A DNA stretch of 64,000 nucleotides, taken from positions 806,001 through 870,000 of the forward strand of contig NZ_CP019327.1 of the NCBI RefSeq assembly GCF_001971705.1, read 5' to 3'. The position numbers were made by a program, and so were the translations under genes. Below the pieces are notes generated by a model. That model had not been told where the DNA came from and made no database searches. It saw nothing but the letters and a program-made list of their open reading frames with translations. Position 1 is the first letter of the stretch, and every line of letters starts with the position of its first letter. This stretch comes from Natronorubrum daqingense (GTDB lineage Archaea; Halobacteriota; Halobacteria; Halobacteriales; Natrialbaceae). This document shows, piece by piece, positions 8,288 to 17,492 of this stretch.

Positions 8288-8309
8288 ACTGACTGACTAG
8301 TCAGTCAGT
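8288..8309. promoter_or_regulatory. perfect 22-bp palindrome (TetR-type operator candidate)
   Basis: ACTGACTGACT is followed by its exact reverse complement, with no spacer. Its length and TGACTGACTAGTCAGTCA core resemble operators of TetR/AcrR repressors that control exporters. It lies about 150 bases upstream of the MATE gene. The TATA-like ACAAAATACG on the minus strand near 8258 lies between the two. Confidence 0.6.
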
Positions 8310-8410
8310 GCCTATAGGCGTTTTGTGAGAGACAGTCTCTGGGAACCGACTCACAAACGAACGTACTGGAACGGCCCAAAACAAGGGAGAAACGGCCCCA
8401 GGTCAGCAGA

Positions 8411-9454
8411 TTACTGGTAGGAAAGGTCGAGGTCGCGTGCGCGGCTCAACAGCCCTTCGTCGTAGTACTCTTCAGTCTGTGCCGGTCGAGTGCCGTCGAT
8501 CGCACGAACCTGCTGAACCGTGTTTCGGAACACCTTGAACGTCGCTTCGTCGACCATCTGCCCATCGAGCGTGACCGCTCCCGTCCCCTCGGCTTTGGCC
8601 TCGTTGAAGCGCTCGATCTTGCTCACGTCGCGCTCGAGTTCCTCGGGCGTCGGCATGTGAACCGTGTTGGCCTGCACGGTCTGCTTCGGATACAGCGACC
8701 AGGAGCCGTCGAGTCCGAGGTGGGCTTCGTGTTCGACCTGGTCCGCGTAGGCGTCGGCGTTGTAGTACGTCAGGCCGGCGCGTTCCTTGAAGAGGTCGTC
8801 GAAGGGACCGCCGATACAGAGGAGGTCGCCGGCACTCGCTTCGTTCGAGAGTTCCTCGAGGAGGGCGTCCCAGCGCGGGCGACCGTCTCCGAGGTCGCGA
8901 GCGCCGAGTTCGGCGGCGTAGTCGACGGGACCGAAGACCAGTGCGGTGAGACGGGACTCCTCGCCGAACTTCGAAATTTCGCGGAGGTCCGAGCGTGCGC
9001 GGCCGGTTTCGACGATGATCGCGAGCTTGATCGAGCCGTCTGCGTGGCCGTGTTCGGATTCCGCTTCCGCGACGGCTTCGGCTGCTCGTTCGACGTCTTC
9101 GACGCGACCGACCTTGGGGACGACGACGCCTTCGATTTCGTCGCCGATTTCGCCGACGAGCTGGTCGATCTGTTCACGGCCGCGCGATCGGAACGATTCG
9201 TCCTCGTAGCTCCACTCGACGCGGGGCCAGATTTCGCCCGCGAATTCGTGTTCGGGGACGAGTTCGATGGTGTTCTCGAGGCCCTTGTCTTTCATGTTCG
9301 GCGCGGTCCCGTCCTCCATGTCGGGGACGAGCCAGTCGGGTGCCTGAAAGCCCTCGGCCTCGAGGCCGGAGCGCAGGTACTTCGCCGAGTCGTCTTTCGG
9401 AACGGCGGCCGGTGCAGTCTGGAAGGTTCGGCAGAGTCGAGTGTCGTCTGTCAT
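8411..9454 (-). CDS. mcl: beta-methylmalyl-CoA / L-malyl-CoA lyase
   Basis: 347 residues of the HpcH/CitE lyase family. CRTFQTAPAAVPKDD, VPDMEDGTAPNMKDK, IIVETGRARSDL and VFGPVDYAAELGAR supply the conserved Arg, Glu and Asp residues for CoA and Mg binding. In the methylaspartate cycle it cleaves beta-methylmalyl-CoA to glyoxylate and propionyl-CoA. It is the last gene of the minus-strand run glmS-glmE-mal-mch-mcl, separated from mch by only about 60 bases. The cluster context makes the assignment strong. Confidence 0.92.
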   Translation of the reverse strand: MTDDTRLCRTFQTAPAAVPKDDSAKYLRSGLEAEGFQAPDWLVPDMEDGTAPNMKDKGLENTIELVPEHEFAGEIWPRVEWSYEDESFRSRGREQIDQLVGEIGDEIEGVVVPKVGRVEDVERAAEAVAEAESEHGHADGSIKLAIIVETGRARSDLREISKFGEESRLTALVFGPVDYAAELGARDLGDGRPRWDALLEELSNEASAGDLLCIGGPFDDLFKERAGLTYYNADAYADQVEHEAHLGLDGSWSLYPKQTVQANTVHMPTPEELERDVSKIERFNEAKAEGTGAVTLDGQMVDEATFKVFRNTVQQVRAIDGTRPAQTEEYYDEGLLSRARDLDLSYQ

Positions 9455-9515
9455 CGTTGGAATTTGAAGTCGTGGATATGGTCGTGAGTGCGGTCGTTTG
9501 TGATATTCGATCGTG

Positions 9516-10577
9516 TTAGTTAGAACGCTTTTGAATCTCCGCCGTGCGTGTCCCCGAGTAGACAGGTTCGTCGTCCTGGTTGAAGGCGATGTGCTCGAAG
9601 GTGACGGTTCCTGCTCGGTCGCTCGAGGCGTCGTTTTCGGCGGAGAGGACGCGCGTAAACGCGTAGACGGTGTCGCCGACGGCGACGAACGTGTGGAAGG
9701 ATTCGTCGTCGAAGCCGACTTCGCGCCAGGTCTGTTCGTCCGAGCGAGCGTGCCCCAGCGCGGTCGACCGGGTCACGTCGCCGTAGGTGACGATGTTCCC
9801 CGAGGGGGAATCGGACATGACGTCGACGTTGTGGTGTTGTTTGGCCGTGTTCAGCGTCGACAGCGGGAGCTGTGCGACCGTTACGTCGTCTTGGGTGCGA
9901 CCGCGCTCGTGGCGGTAGGCGACGGCGGCGTCTTCGTCCGCCGCCGTCTCGAGTGCCTCGACGAAGTCCTCGTAGTAGCCTCCCTCGGGCGTGACGAACG
10001 TATCGGGAAGTTCGGGTTCGTCGTCGTCCTCGGTCGCTGTCGCACCGCTCCCGTCAGTCGCGAGCGGCTCACGTCGCGGGATCATGTTCGTCCGTTCGTA
10101 CGAACACAACACGTCGCCCGTCTCGGCGTCTTTTCCGCGAGTTCGCCAGGAGACGATGCCGTACTCCGGTCGGGAACTCGAGGTCGCTCGGTTGACGACT
10201 TCGCTTTCGACGTGGAGTTCGGTGCCCGTGTACACCGGCGACTCCGGGAAGCGAACGTCGGTTCGACCGAGGAAGTAACCGCCCTTCTCGCTCAAGTCCT
10301 CGACGGTGATTCCGAGCGTCGCAGCCGTCAGGTAGTCGGGGTGAACCGGCGGTTCGTCGAATCCACGCGCCTCGGCGGCGTCGGTACGCCAGTACGCAGG
10401 GTCGTGGTTCAGCGTCTGGCCCATCCACTGTTCGTTCCCGAATTGGGTGAGCGTGAGGCCGGGATCGTGTTCGATGACGTCTCCCTCCGCAAAGTCCTCG
10501 AAACAGTTTCCTTTCTCTTTGGTCTCGACCTGCTCGAGTGCCTGTGCGAACGTCTCAGGATCAGTCCACTCAGTCAT
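9516..10577 (-). CDS. mch: mesaconyl-CoA hydratase
   Basis: 353 residues, a double hot-dog MaoC-like protein. The N-terminal domain carries EGDVIEHDPGLTLTQF and GFDEPPVHPDYLTAATLG; the second has YGDVTRSTALGHARSD. It hydrates mesaconyl-CoA to beta-methylmalyl-CoA. The start ATG (10577) overlaps the end of mal by 8 nt, which indicates translational coupling. The identity follows from its position between mal and mcl and from the hydratase family. Confidence 0.92.
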   Translation of the reverse strand: MTEWTDPETFAQALEQVETKEKGNCFEDFAEGDVIEHDPGLTLTQFGNEQWMGQTLNHDPAYWRTDAAEARGFDEPPVHPDYLTAATLGITVEDLSEKGGYFLGRTDVRFPESPVYTGTELHVESEVVNRATSSSRPEYGIVSWRTRGKDAETGDVLCSYERTNMIPRREPLATDGSGATATEDDDEPELPDTFVTPEGGYYEDFVEALETAADEDAAVAYRHERGRTQDDVTVAQLPLSTLNTAKQHHNVDVMSDSPSGNIVTYGDVTRSTALGHARSDEQTWREVGFDDESFHTFVAVGDTVYAFTRVLSAENDASSDRAGTVTFEHIAFNQDDEPVYSGTRTAEIQKRSN

Positions 10578-11847
10578 CTGCTGTCACCTCATCCGCGTCT
10601 GCTGTTAACTGTTCCCGTTCGCGTCGGGCGATCGTCCGCCGCATCTCGTTCTCGACGATCATGTAGCCCTCGTCGAATCCCATACCGGGCTTTGCGAGCA
10701 CCTGCGCGGCGTTCGTCGCGAGCGCAACGTGTGCGCAGGCCCGCGAAGAGATTTCCGTCTCGTTGCACGTCCCGCCGAGGTACGCTCGAGTGTCGGTTCC
10801 CTCGCAGTAGCGAACGGCTTGTCCGCTCCGGTGAATGCCACCGAGGTCGGGCGTCTTGATCTGCACGATGTCGGCCGCTCCGGCGTCGACGAACGCCTGC
10901 ACGTCCTCGAAGGTGTTACACCACTCGTCGGCGACGATGTCGACGTCGACACCGGCGTCAGCGAGTCCATCGCGGAGTTCGACCATCGCCTCGATCTGTT
11001 CCGCGCGAGCGCCGACGTCCATCGGCCCCTCGATCTGGAGCGGGTAGGGTGCGGCGGCCTCCTCGAGGTCCGCAAAGTAGTCGACGACCTCGTCGCGGTC
11101 GTAGGGCGCGCCGAAGACCTCGCCGATCATGCCGTAGACGTCGATGTGGAATCGCGGCTCGTAGCCGTCGGGGCCGAGTTCCTGTGAGCGTTCCGTGAGC
11201 CACTCGACGTACTCGCGCAAGGTCCCGCCGTCTTCGCCGATTTTCTCGACGCTGTTGATCAGCGCGTGTGGCAAGACCGGCACGCCTTTGACGAACATTT
11301 TCTCGGTGTTGGTGTAACGAGCGTCGCCGGATTGGCCGAAGACCGGCACCGGTTCTTCGGCAGGCTCGGTCCCAAGGGCGTCGGCCAGCACGTCCGTCTG
11401 CGTCGTGTTGTCCGCTTCAGCCGCGGCGGCGAGCAAGGCCTGTGAGACGCCGTAGCGAATCGCTGTGTGGAGGCGTGTTCCATCGACTTGCAACTCCTCG
11501 AGCGTCTCGGCGTTGTCGAGGAATGCAGTGGCGTCACGGCCCTCGAGTTCATTGGCGAGTGGACCCTCGACGACGGGGGCGTACTCCTCGGCTTTGAACA
11601 GCGGGTCGCGTCCCCCTGCGCCGGAGTACTGCACGGCTGCACAGTCACCTCGGACGACGGTGCCGTCCGCGAGTTCGATGTCGACGATGAGCGTTTCGCC
11701 GGCTTGTCGAATCTCGTCGAAGCCCTCCGTGACGGGCGTTCCCGTGTACGTGAATCCGTCCTGCTGTGCTCCTTGCTTGATCGCGCGCTGGTCGTCGAAG
11801 AAGAACCCGGAGTAGCCGGGCGTTGCGTATATCCCTGTAATTTCCAT
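10570..11847 (-). CDS. mal: methylaspartate ammonia-lyase
   Basis: 425 residues of the enolase superfamily. Metal ligands appear in order: FHIDVYG (Asp), QIEGPMD (Glu) and IVADEWCN (Asp), and the catalytic Lys sits in QIKTPDLGGI. The His of RFHIDVYG is the second catalytic residue in this family. It deaminates 3-methylaspartate to mesaconate. The start lies immediately after the glmE stop, and its end overlaps mch by 8 nt. Confidence 0.95.
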   Translation of the reverse strand: MEITGIYATPGYSGFFFDDQRAIKQGAQQDGFTYTGTPVTEGFDEIRQAGETLIVDIELADGTVVRGDCAAVQYSGAGGRDPLFKAEEYAPVVEGPLANELEGRDATAFLDNAETLEELQVDGTRLHTAIRYGVSQALLAAAAEADNTTQTDVLADALGTEPAEEPVPVFGQSGDARYTNTEKMFVKGVPVLPHALINSVEKIGEDGGTLREYVEWLTERSQELGPDGYEPRFHIDVYGMIGEVFGAPYDRDEVVDYFADLEEAAAPYPLQIEGPMDVGARAEQIEAMVELRDGLADAGVDVDIVADEWCNTFEDVQAFVDAGAADIVQIKTPDLGGIHRSGQAVRYCEGTDTRAYLGGTCNETEISSRACAHVALATNAAQVLAKPGMGFDEGYMIVENEMRRTIARREREQLTADADEVTADD

Positions 11848-13281
11848 TTAGACGTCACCCTGTGGTCTGCCGATGAGTTTGCCGTCGCTGATCGCGTCGA
11901 CGTCGTCTGCAACCATTCGGAACGACTGTTTGCGACCCTCGGTGTCCGCCCGTTGGGAGAGTCGCGCCTTGTGAATCTCTTTGATGTCGTCGTCCATCTC
12001 GAGGTCGGCCCACTCGAAGATGCGGACGCGACCGTCGTCGTCTCGAGCGGGGAGGACCGCACCCCGTGCGCTGTCACTCGGGGCGAACGGCACGTCGAGT
12101 GCCCCGGAGTCGAACGCCTTGAGCGTCCCCTGGACGACGTCGCCGTCGCCGTGGGTAAAGATGGTGTCCATCAGACACCGCGTCTCCCGTTCGATGAGGT
12201 CCTGTTCCTCGTCGATCCCGTCGATATCGATCTTCTGTTCGATGGCCATATCGATGACCTGTCGCGTCGTGCGCAGGCCAGAGGCGTTCGCCTCCTTCGT
12301 CGGCACGCCCTGGAACTCCTGGGGCGACTTGGTGATGACCTTATCCGGTTGTGCGATGGCGGCGGTCATCCCGCCGAGGCTGATCACGCCGTTGGCGCGC
12401 GCCTCGTCCGGCGGGAAGCCGCCCATCCACTCGTGGAAGACGGTCGTAACGACGACCTCGTCGGGGAGGTACTCGTTGCCCAGCTTCTTGAGCGCGTTCA
12501 GCGCGGCGACGTCCTGGACGACGTTGCCGACCTGCCCGTAGCCGAGGGTGATCGAGCGGACGCCCTGTGTCGCCGCGAGTTGCCCCTCGACGATCATAAT
12601 CGCGATCGCGATCGACGGCGGGACGAGCGTTCCCGTGAGTGGGCCGAAGGGCTCCCGGTTAATCCGGATGCCGCGTTCGGTGTAGGCTCCCGCCAGTCGG
12701 TCCACGAACTGCCAGCGCTCGATGGTCTCCTCGAGCCCGTGGCGTTTCGTGTAGGGGATGTTGTAGGAGATCGGCCCGCCTTCGAAGCTCTGGAAGCCGC
12801 CGGCGAAGGTGATCGCCGCCAGCAGTCGAGCGTCGGGCGTGCCGTGGCGCACTTCGATCGGCGCGTCGACCGCGTCGATCAGCTTCCGACAGCCGTCGAC
12901 GCCGTGGTTGACCGCGGGAAAGCCGTTGAGCGTGTCGTCGCCCGTCTCTCGAGCTTTCTCGAGGCCCTGCTGGGCCTTCTCGTACTCGTTGTCGCGCGTG
13001 TACGAGTCAATCGTCGTCGGGATGAGGTCCGCCTGCCCCTCCTCGTGGAGGTATTTCGAGAGTTCGATCTGATCGTCGAGCCGGGGAACGCCGGCTCGAG
13101 GCTGTAGGAGCGGTTTGTCGGCCGACTCGAGGACGTCCGCGAATCGCTTGCGATCTGGCAGCGACTCGTGGTACTCGATCGCTTCCTCGAAGTCGACGTC
13201 CGCACCCGTCTCCCAGTCAGACCGAATCTCCTCGTCGATACGCCGTAGCTCGTCGGCTGGAATACGTTCGTCTCGTATCAT
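11848..13281 (-). CDS. glmE: glutamate mutase (methylaspartate mutase) epsilon subunit
   Basis: 477 residues, matching the catalytic E subunit of adenosylcobalamin-dependent glutamate mutase: GVPRLDDQIELSKYL, a barrel with EVRHGTPDARLLAAI, SFEGGPISYNIPYTK and YGQVGNVVQDVAALN. With GlmS it rearranges L-glutamate to 3-methylaspartate, the entry step of the methylaspartate cycle. It abuts glmS (start at 13281, glmS ends at 13282) and mal, so the genes form one transcription unit. Confidence 0.95.
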   Translation of the reverse strand: MIRDERIPADELRRIDEEIRSDWETGADVDFEEAIEYHESLPDRKRFADVLESADKPLLQPRAGVPRLDDQIELSKYLHEEGQADLIPTTIDSYTRDNEYEKAQQGLEKARETGDDTLNGFPAVNHGVDGCRKLIDAVDAPIEVRHGTPDARLLAAITFAGGFQSFEGGPISYNIPYTKRHGLEETIERWQFVDRLAGAYTERGIRINREPFGPLTGTLVPPSIAIAIMIVEGQLAATQGVRSITLGYGQVGNVVQDVAALNALKKLGNEYLPDEVVVTTVFHEWMGGFPPDEARANGVISLGGMTAAIAQPDKVITKSPQEFQGVPTKEANASGLRTTRQVIDMAIEQKIDIDGIDEEQDLIERETRCLMDTIFTHGDGDVVQGTLKAFDSGALDVPFAPSDSARGAVLPARDDDGRVRIFEWADLEMDDDIKEIHKARLSQRADTEGRKQSFRMVADDVDAISDGKLIGRPQGDV

Positions 13282-13722
13282 CTAGGAACTGATAGTAGCG
13301 CGTTCAGACTCGGTCGGTGTGATTTGGAGGTCCTCTCGAAGCGCCTCGATCGCGTCTTCGGGGTCCGTTTCCGAGTCGAAGACGCGGTCGAAGCCCAGCT
13401 TCCGGAACGTCCGGCGAGTCTGGTCGAACTCGTCCTGCCCAACGGCGAGGTTGCCACCGATGTAGGTGACGGCGTCGACGTCGGACTCTGCGAGGACCTC
13501 GTGGAATCCCTGACAGTCCTGCTCGGCGTGGCCGTAGAGCGACGAGACCAGTACGGCCTCGGCGTCGTGAGTTACCGCTTCCTCGGCGAACTCCTCCTGG
13601 GAGGTCTGGACACCGAGGTTAACAACGTCGAAGCCTGCTGCACTGAAGGCCTGCTCTAAGATTGTGATTCCAACGACGTGTGCATCGGAACCGATCACGC
13701 CGAGGACGACCGTTTGGGACAT
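13282..13722 (-). CDS. glmS: glutamate mutase sigma (cobalamin-binding) subunit
   Basis: 146 residues from MSQTVVLGVIGSD at 13722; an in-frame ATG 27 bases further upstream adds residues not seen in the family. The cobalamin-binding motif is complete: SDAHVVGITILEQAF (DxHxxG), VSSLYGHAEQD and YIGGNLAVG. It presents B12 to GlmE. The minus-strand promoter is suggested by TTTATAGTGG near 13750, in the divergent spacer shared with mct. Confidence 0.95.
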   Translation of the reverse strand: MSQTVVLGVIGSDAHVVGITILEQAFSAAGFDVVNLGVQTSQEEFAEEAVTHDAEAVLVSSLYGHAEQDCQGFHEVLAESDVDAVTYIGGNLAVGQDEFDQTRRTFRKLGFDRVFDSETDPEDAIEALREDLQITPTESERATISS

Positions 13723-13875
13723 CGTATGATGAATCATGAGGAACGCCACTATAAACCTAATGATCTTCCATGATAATACTCCTTAAACATCCTTACAGCC
13801 CCCCTATGGCACAGCGACACAATATACATGATCGATGGTAAGGGTTTTGGTCGTGGTTTTAGAAGTGACCGGTAC
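13723..13875. promoter_or_regulatory. divergent promoter region between glmS and mct
   Basis: This 153-base spacer is AT-rich compared with its surroundings. It holds minus-strand TTTATAGTGG near 13750 for the glmS operon. For mct it holds plus-strand CAATATACATG near 13819-13829 and TTTTAGAA near 13855. ATCATG/CATGAT half-sites around 13733 and 13772 could be a regulator site. The arrangement would let both halves of the methylaspartate pathway respond together. Confidence 0.5.
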
Positions 13876-15048
13876 ATGGGAGCACTTTCGAATCTGCGCG
13901 TGCTCGATCTGACCCAGGTGCTTGCTGGGCCGTACTGCACGATGTTACTCGCGGATATGGGCGCTGACGTCGTCAAGATCGAGCGTCCGGGTGGCGATAT
14001 GATTCGGTCGAATCCACCGTTCGTCGACGACCCCGAGAAGGAAGCCTACGGCGGGTACTTCCAGAGTGTGAATCGCGGCAAGAAGAGTATCGAACTCAAC
14101 CTCGGCGACGAAACGGATCGCGACGATTTCCTCTCGCTCGTCGAAGAAGCCGACATCGTCGTCGAGAACTACCGCGCCGGGACGATGGAGAAGTACGATC
14201 TGGGCTACGAGACGCTCACCGAGTACAACGAGAATCTCATCTACTCCTCGATTCGCGGGTTCGGTGACCCGCGTACGGGCGAAACAGATCGTCAAGGCCA
14301 GCCGTCGTTCGATCTCATCGCCCAGGCGCTTGGCGGCGTGATGGAGACGACCGGACAACCGGACGGGCCACCGACCAAAACCGGCCCCGGCGTCGGCGAC
14401 CTCTTTACCGCCACGCTGAACTGCATCGGTATCCTCGCAGCCGTGAACCACCGCGAACAGACCGGCGAGGGCCAGTACGTCGACACCGGCATGTACGACT
14501 CCATGATCAGTTTCACCGAACGGGCGATCTACCAGCAGTCGTACTCCGGGGAAGCACCCTCCCGGCGGGGCAACTCCCACCCGACGCTGTTTCCCTACAA
14601 CGCCTTCGAAACCGCAGACGGCTACGCCGTTATCGCCGCGTTCAACAACAACCACTGGGCCGAACTCTGTGAGATAATGGGTCGCGAGGACCTCTCCGAA
14701 TCGTACCCGACCACGCCAGAACGCCTCGAGAACCGAGAGAGTCTCCGGGACGAAATCGCCAACTGGACCGTAGAGCAGACGAACGAAGAACTGGTGGGCA
14801 AACTCGAAGGGCGGGTTCCGGCCGCCAAGGTCCAGACCACCGAGGAAATCTTCGAGGACGAACACGTCCGTATCCGGGATATGCTCGTGCCCGTCGAACA
14901 GCCTGGTGCCGACCGCGACGTCGAAATCGCGGGTAACCCGATCAAAATGAGCGAGACGACGCCCCAGCCCCGCGGTCGCGCGCCGTTGCTCGACGAGCAC
15001 CGCGAGGAGGTACTCGGCGAAGAAGCCGAAACGACGGCCGACGACTGA
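13876..15048 (+). CDS. mct: succinyl-CoA:mesaconate CoA-transferase (CaiB/BaiF family)
   Basis: 390 residues from MGALSNLRVLDLTQVLAG at 13876; an in-frame start at 13828 would add a basic, unlikely extension. CaiB/BaiF class III features are clear: LAGPYCTMLLADMGADVVKI at the N-terminus and the catalytic Asp in GPGVGDLFTATL. It moves CoA from succinyl-CoA to mesaconate, giving mesaconyl-CoA for Mch. It is divergent from glmS-glmE-mal-mch-mcl and completes the cycle's dedicated enzymes. The assignment within this broad family rests on context. Confidence 0.9.
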   Translation: MGALSNLRVLDLTQVLAGPYCTMLLADMGADVVKIERPGGDMIRSNPPFVDDPEKEAYGGYFQSVNRGKKSIELNLGDETDRDDFLSLVEEADIVVENYRAGTMEKYDLGYETLTEYNENLIYSSIRGFGDPRTGETDRQGQPSFDLIAQALGGVMETTGQPDGPPTKTGPGVGDLFTATLNCIGILAAVNHREQTGEGQYVDTGMYDSMISFTERAIYQQSYSGEAPSRRGNSHPTLFPYNAFETADGYAVIAAFNNNHWAELCEIMGREDLSESYPTTPERLENRESLRDEIANWTVEQTNEELVGKLEGRVPAAKVQTTEEIFEDEHVRIRDMLVPVEQPGADRDVEIAGNPIKMSETTPQPRGRAPLLDEHREEVLGEEAETTADD

Positions 15049-15216
15049 TCTGACGGCGTCTCCTTCTATCGCGCTTTGCGGGCGTTCGGATACCCACCCT
15101 CGCCCCGCGTACTGTCCCGGCGAAGTGGTCGAATCGTTGTAACGGCACTCGAGGGGCCTGCGACGTATCCGACTACAGAAAATCGAGGAAGGGTACGGAA
15201 GTTCGAGGAAGACTAC

Positions 15217-15558
15217 TCACCCGTGCGCTCGAAAGGTCGATCGGTGACTCCAGAGGTAAATCAGGAGTATCAGGGAAAGTGTTAGCCCGAGCGGGTTCCC
15301 GTCGTGGATGCTGATCAGGGAGTTCAGCGCGAGCGCGAGCAGTCCCCAGGACCACGCCCACGATTGGAGCGTCCAGAGGCCCAAAAGGAGGAGCAACTGT
15401 AGCACCGAAACGATCGCTCCTCCGACGGCGAACAACGGTGCTTCGAGGACGAGGAACGGCACCATCGCCAGCAAAAGGATCGGAAAGGCCGCTGCGACGA
15501 GACACAGCAGTCGAATCCCGACCGGCGGATGCGTGTGCGACCGTCCCGAGCCTTCCAT
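15217..15558 (-). CDS. small multi-pass membrane protein
   Basis: 113 residues. After a short polar start (MEGSGRSHTHPPVGI) come four hydrophobic segments at about residues 14-38, 42-62, 66-82 and 86-103. The C-terminus is short and basic. It resembles small haloarchaeal membrane proteins of unknown function; no motif indicates transport or catalysis. It converges with mct across a 168-base spacer that shows no other gene. Confidence 0.6.
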   Translation of the reverse strand: MEGSGRSHTHPPVGIRLLCLVAAAFPILLLAMVPFLVLEAPLFAVGGAIVSVLQLLLLLGLWTLQSWAWSWGLLALALNSLISIHDGNPLGLTLSLILLIYLWSHRSTFRAHG

Positions 15559-15781
15559 AAAGTATCTGACTATTCAAATATTATAATAATTTTGGAACTC
15601 GTGTGTGTTCGGTACGTGTTCGGCGCTCGAGTACAGATGATATATTAATTACAGTTATCGGCCCGGGTGCTCGTTCACATTGTCGTAACCGATTCAGACA
15701 CCTATGTTGTTCGAAAGTAAATTAATATGGTTACGTATTCTGGTGATGAAGCGCCTTTGACACGCTTGTAAACTCAATGTC

Positions 15782-15799
15782 GTTTCGGCATGCCAAAAC
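15782..15799. promoter_or_regulatory. 18-bp palindromic operator candidate upstream of tupA
   Basis: GTTTCGGCA at 15782-15790 faces TGCCAAAAC at 15791-15799, a palindrome with one mismatch centred on GGCATGCC. It lies 32 bases upstream of the tupA start, next to the TATA-like CACATATG. It is a likely site for the ModE-like regulator encoded at the end of the operon (18306-19010). Confidence 0.55.
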
Positions 15800-15830
15800 A
15801 CATATGTCTGTCCGCTCTAACGTGGTGTCC

Positions 15831-16751
15831 ATGGCGATACATCGGAGACGGGCGCTTGCAGGTATCGGAAGCGCTGTGACGATCGGACTCGCTGGCTGCG
15901 TCGGCCTGGGGAACGACGACAACCCGGATGGAGCCGACATACACGGCGAGACGCTCCGTCTCACCACGACCACGAGTACGTACGACACGGGGCTGCTCGA
16001 CGAACTCAATCTGGCGTTCGAAGAGCGATTCGGCGTCACCGTCGAAACCATCGGACAGGGGACGGGGGCCGCACTCGAGACGGCACGGAGCGGCGATTCG
16101 GACGTGGTGATGGTCCACGCCCGTTCCCAAGAAGACGAGTTCCTCGAGGAGGGCTACGGCGTCAACCGACGCGATCTGATGTTCAACGACTTCATCGTCG
16201 TCGGCGACCCCGACGACCCCGCAGGCATCGGCGGTGGCGACGACGTCGAAGACGCGTTCGCGACGATCGCCGACACGGACTCGACGTTCGTCTCGCGCGG
16301 GGACGACTCCGGAACGCACACGAAAGAACTCGAGATCTGGGCGGAAGCGGGCGTCGGCGACGACCGCGGCGAGTACCAGGAGGCCGGTGACGGAATGGGC
16401 GAAGTCCTCATTCAGACGGACCAGGGCGGCGGGTACACGCTCGCCGACCGGGGAACCTACCTCTCGATGCAAAGCGAACTCGAACTCGAGATCCACGTCG
16501 AGGGACCGATCGAAGACGGGCCGGAACTGCTCGCGAACCCCTACGGAATCGTCGCCGTCGACCCGGCCGAGCACGACAACGTCGAGTACGATCTGGCGAT
16601 GGCGTACATCGGATTCATCACGAGTCTCGAGGGGCAGGAACTGATCGAGGAGTACACGGTCGAAGGAGAGCAACTGTTTTACCCCGAAGCGATCGCAGAC
16701 GAACCGAACTTTCAGCAGTACGTGCCAGAGGAGTGGGAGCCGTCCGAGTAA
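15831..16751 (+). CDS. tupA: tungstate ABC transporter substrate-binding lipoprotein
   Basis: 306 residues from ATG 15831. The N-terminus [20 protein letters not shown] is a Tat signal with a lipobox (LAGC), so the protein should be anchored outside the cell. The TupA signature follows: [37 protein letters not shown] and [18 protein letters not shown]. These residues bind tungstate in TupA, as opposed to ModA/WtpA. First gene of tupA-tupB-tupC-regulator, behind a palindromic operator candidate. Tungsten would serve aldehyde:ferredoxin oxidoreductases or other tungstopterin enzymes. Confidence 0.92.
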   Translation: MAIHRRRALAGIGSAVTIGLAGCVGLGNDDNPDGADIHGETLRLTTTTSTYDTGLLDELNLAFEERFGVTVETIGQGTGAALETARSGDSDVVMVHARSQEDEFLEEGYGVNRRDLMFNDFIVVGDPDDPAGIGGGDDVEDAFATIADTDSTFVSRGDDSGTHTKELEIWAEAGVGDDRGEYQEAGDGMGEVLIQTDQGGGYTLADRGTYLSMQSELELEIHVEGPIEDGPELLANPYGIVAVDPAEHDNVEYDLAMAYIGFITSLEGQELIEEYTVEGEQLFYPEAIADEPNFQQYVPEEWEPSE

Positions 16752-16769
16752 GAGGGTATACAGACACAC

Positions 16770-17492
16770 ATGGTCTACGAGTCTCTCCTATCGACTCCGT
16801 TGGTTCTCGAGTTTCCGTTCGAGTGGAACTACATCCGGAGCATCATCTACGTCTCGCTGTACGTGAGCCTCGTTGCCGTCGCGTTGAGCACGCTCTTTAG
16901 CCTCCCTGTTGCGCTCTTCGTCGGCTTCAAAGAGTTCCGGGGAAAGCAGTTGCTCACGTCGCTTATCAACACCGGAATGGGATTTCCGAGCGTCGTCGTC
17001 GGCCTCGTCGTCTTATTTGCGGTGTCCAATCAGGGGCCGTTCGGGACGTTCGACCTCGTGTTCACGCCCGAGGCGATGATCATTTCGCAGTTCGTCCTGG
17101 CGACGCCGGTGATTACGGGCGTGAGTTTAGCCGCCGTGAGTAGCGTCGAGGAGAACGTCCGCGATGCGGCGTTCGCGATGGGCGGGACGCGATACGACGT
17201 CGCGCTCGTCACGATCAAAGAAGCCCGGTACGGGATCGCAACGGCCGTGCTCGCCGGCTTCGGTCGGGCGATCAGCGAGGTCGGGTCCGTCCTCATCGTC
17301 GGTGGCAACATCGCCGGTGCCGACGGCACGTCCGTCACTCGAACGCTGACGACGGCGATTCAACTCGAGGCGCGCCAGGGACGGTTCGAGACGGCGATGA
17401 TCCTCGGTGCGATCCTGGTCGTCCTCGTCTTGCTCGTCAACGCCGTCGTGGTTCGACTCGGAAGCGGAAGTGGAAGCGGGAGGTACGGATAA
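16770..17492 (+). CDS. tupB: tungstate ABC transporter permease
   Basis: 240 residues with five to six membrane segments. The cytoplasmic coupling loop typical of ABC permeases is visible as [20 protein letters not shown], followed by [20 protein letters not shown]. It sits 18 bases after tupA, and its last base overlaps the tupC start. It forms the membrane channel of the TupABC complex. Confidence 0.9.
   Translation: MVYESLLSTPLVLEFPFEWNYIRSIIYVSLYVSLVAVALSTLFSLPVALFVGFKEFRGKQLLTSLINTGMGFPSVVVGLVVLFAVSNQGPFGTFDLVFTPEAMIISQFVLATPVITGVSLAAVSSVEENVRDAAFAMGGTRYDVALVTIKEARYGIATAVLAGFGRAISEVGSVLIVGGNIAGADGTSVTRTLTTAIQLEARQGRFETAMILGAILVVLVLLVNAVVVRLGSGSGSGRYG

Noticed and set aside
6837..8300. 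487-codon plus-strand frame opposite the MATE gene
   Set aside because: Antisense shadow of a clear 12-helix transporter; the predicted protein is Asp/Arg/Glu-rich noise, as expected from codon-position GC bias.
11467..13107. 546-codon plus-strand frame opposite mal and glmE
   Set aside because: Antisense to two well-recognised enzymes with intact active sites; no domain in the shadow frame.
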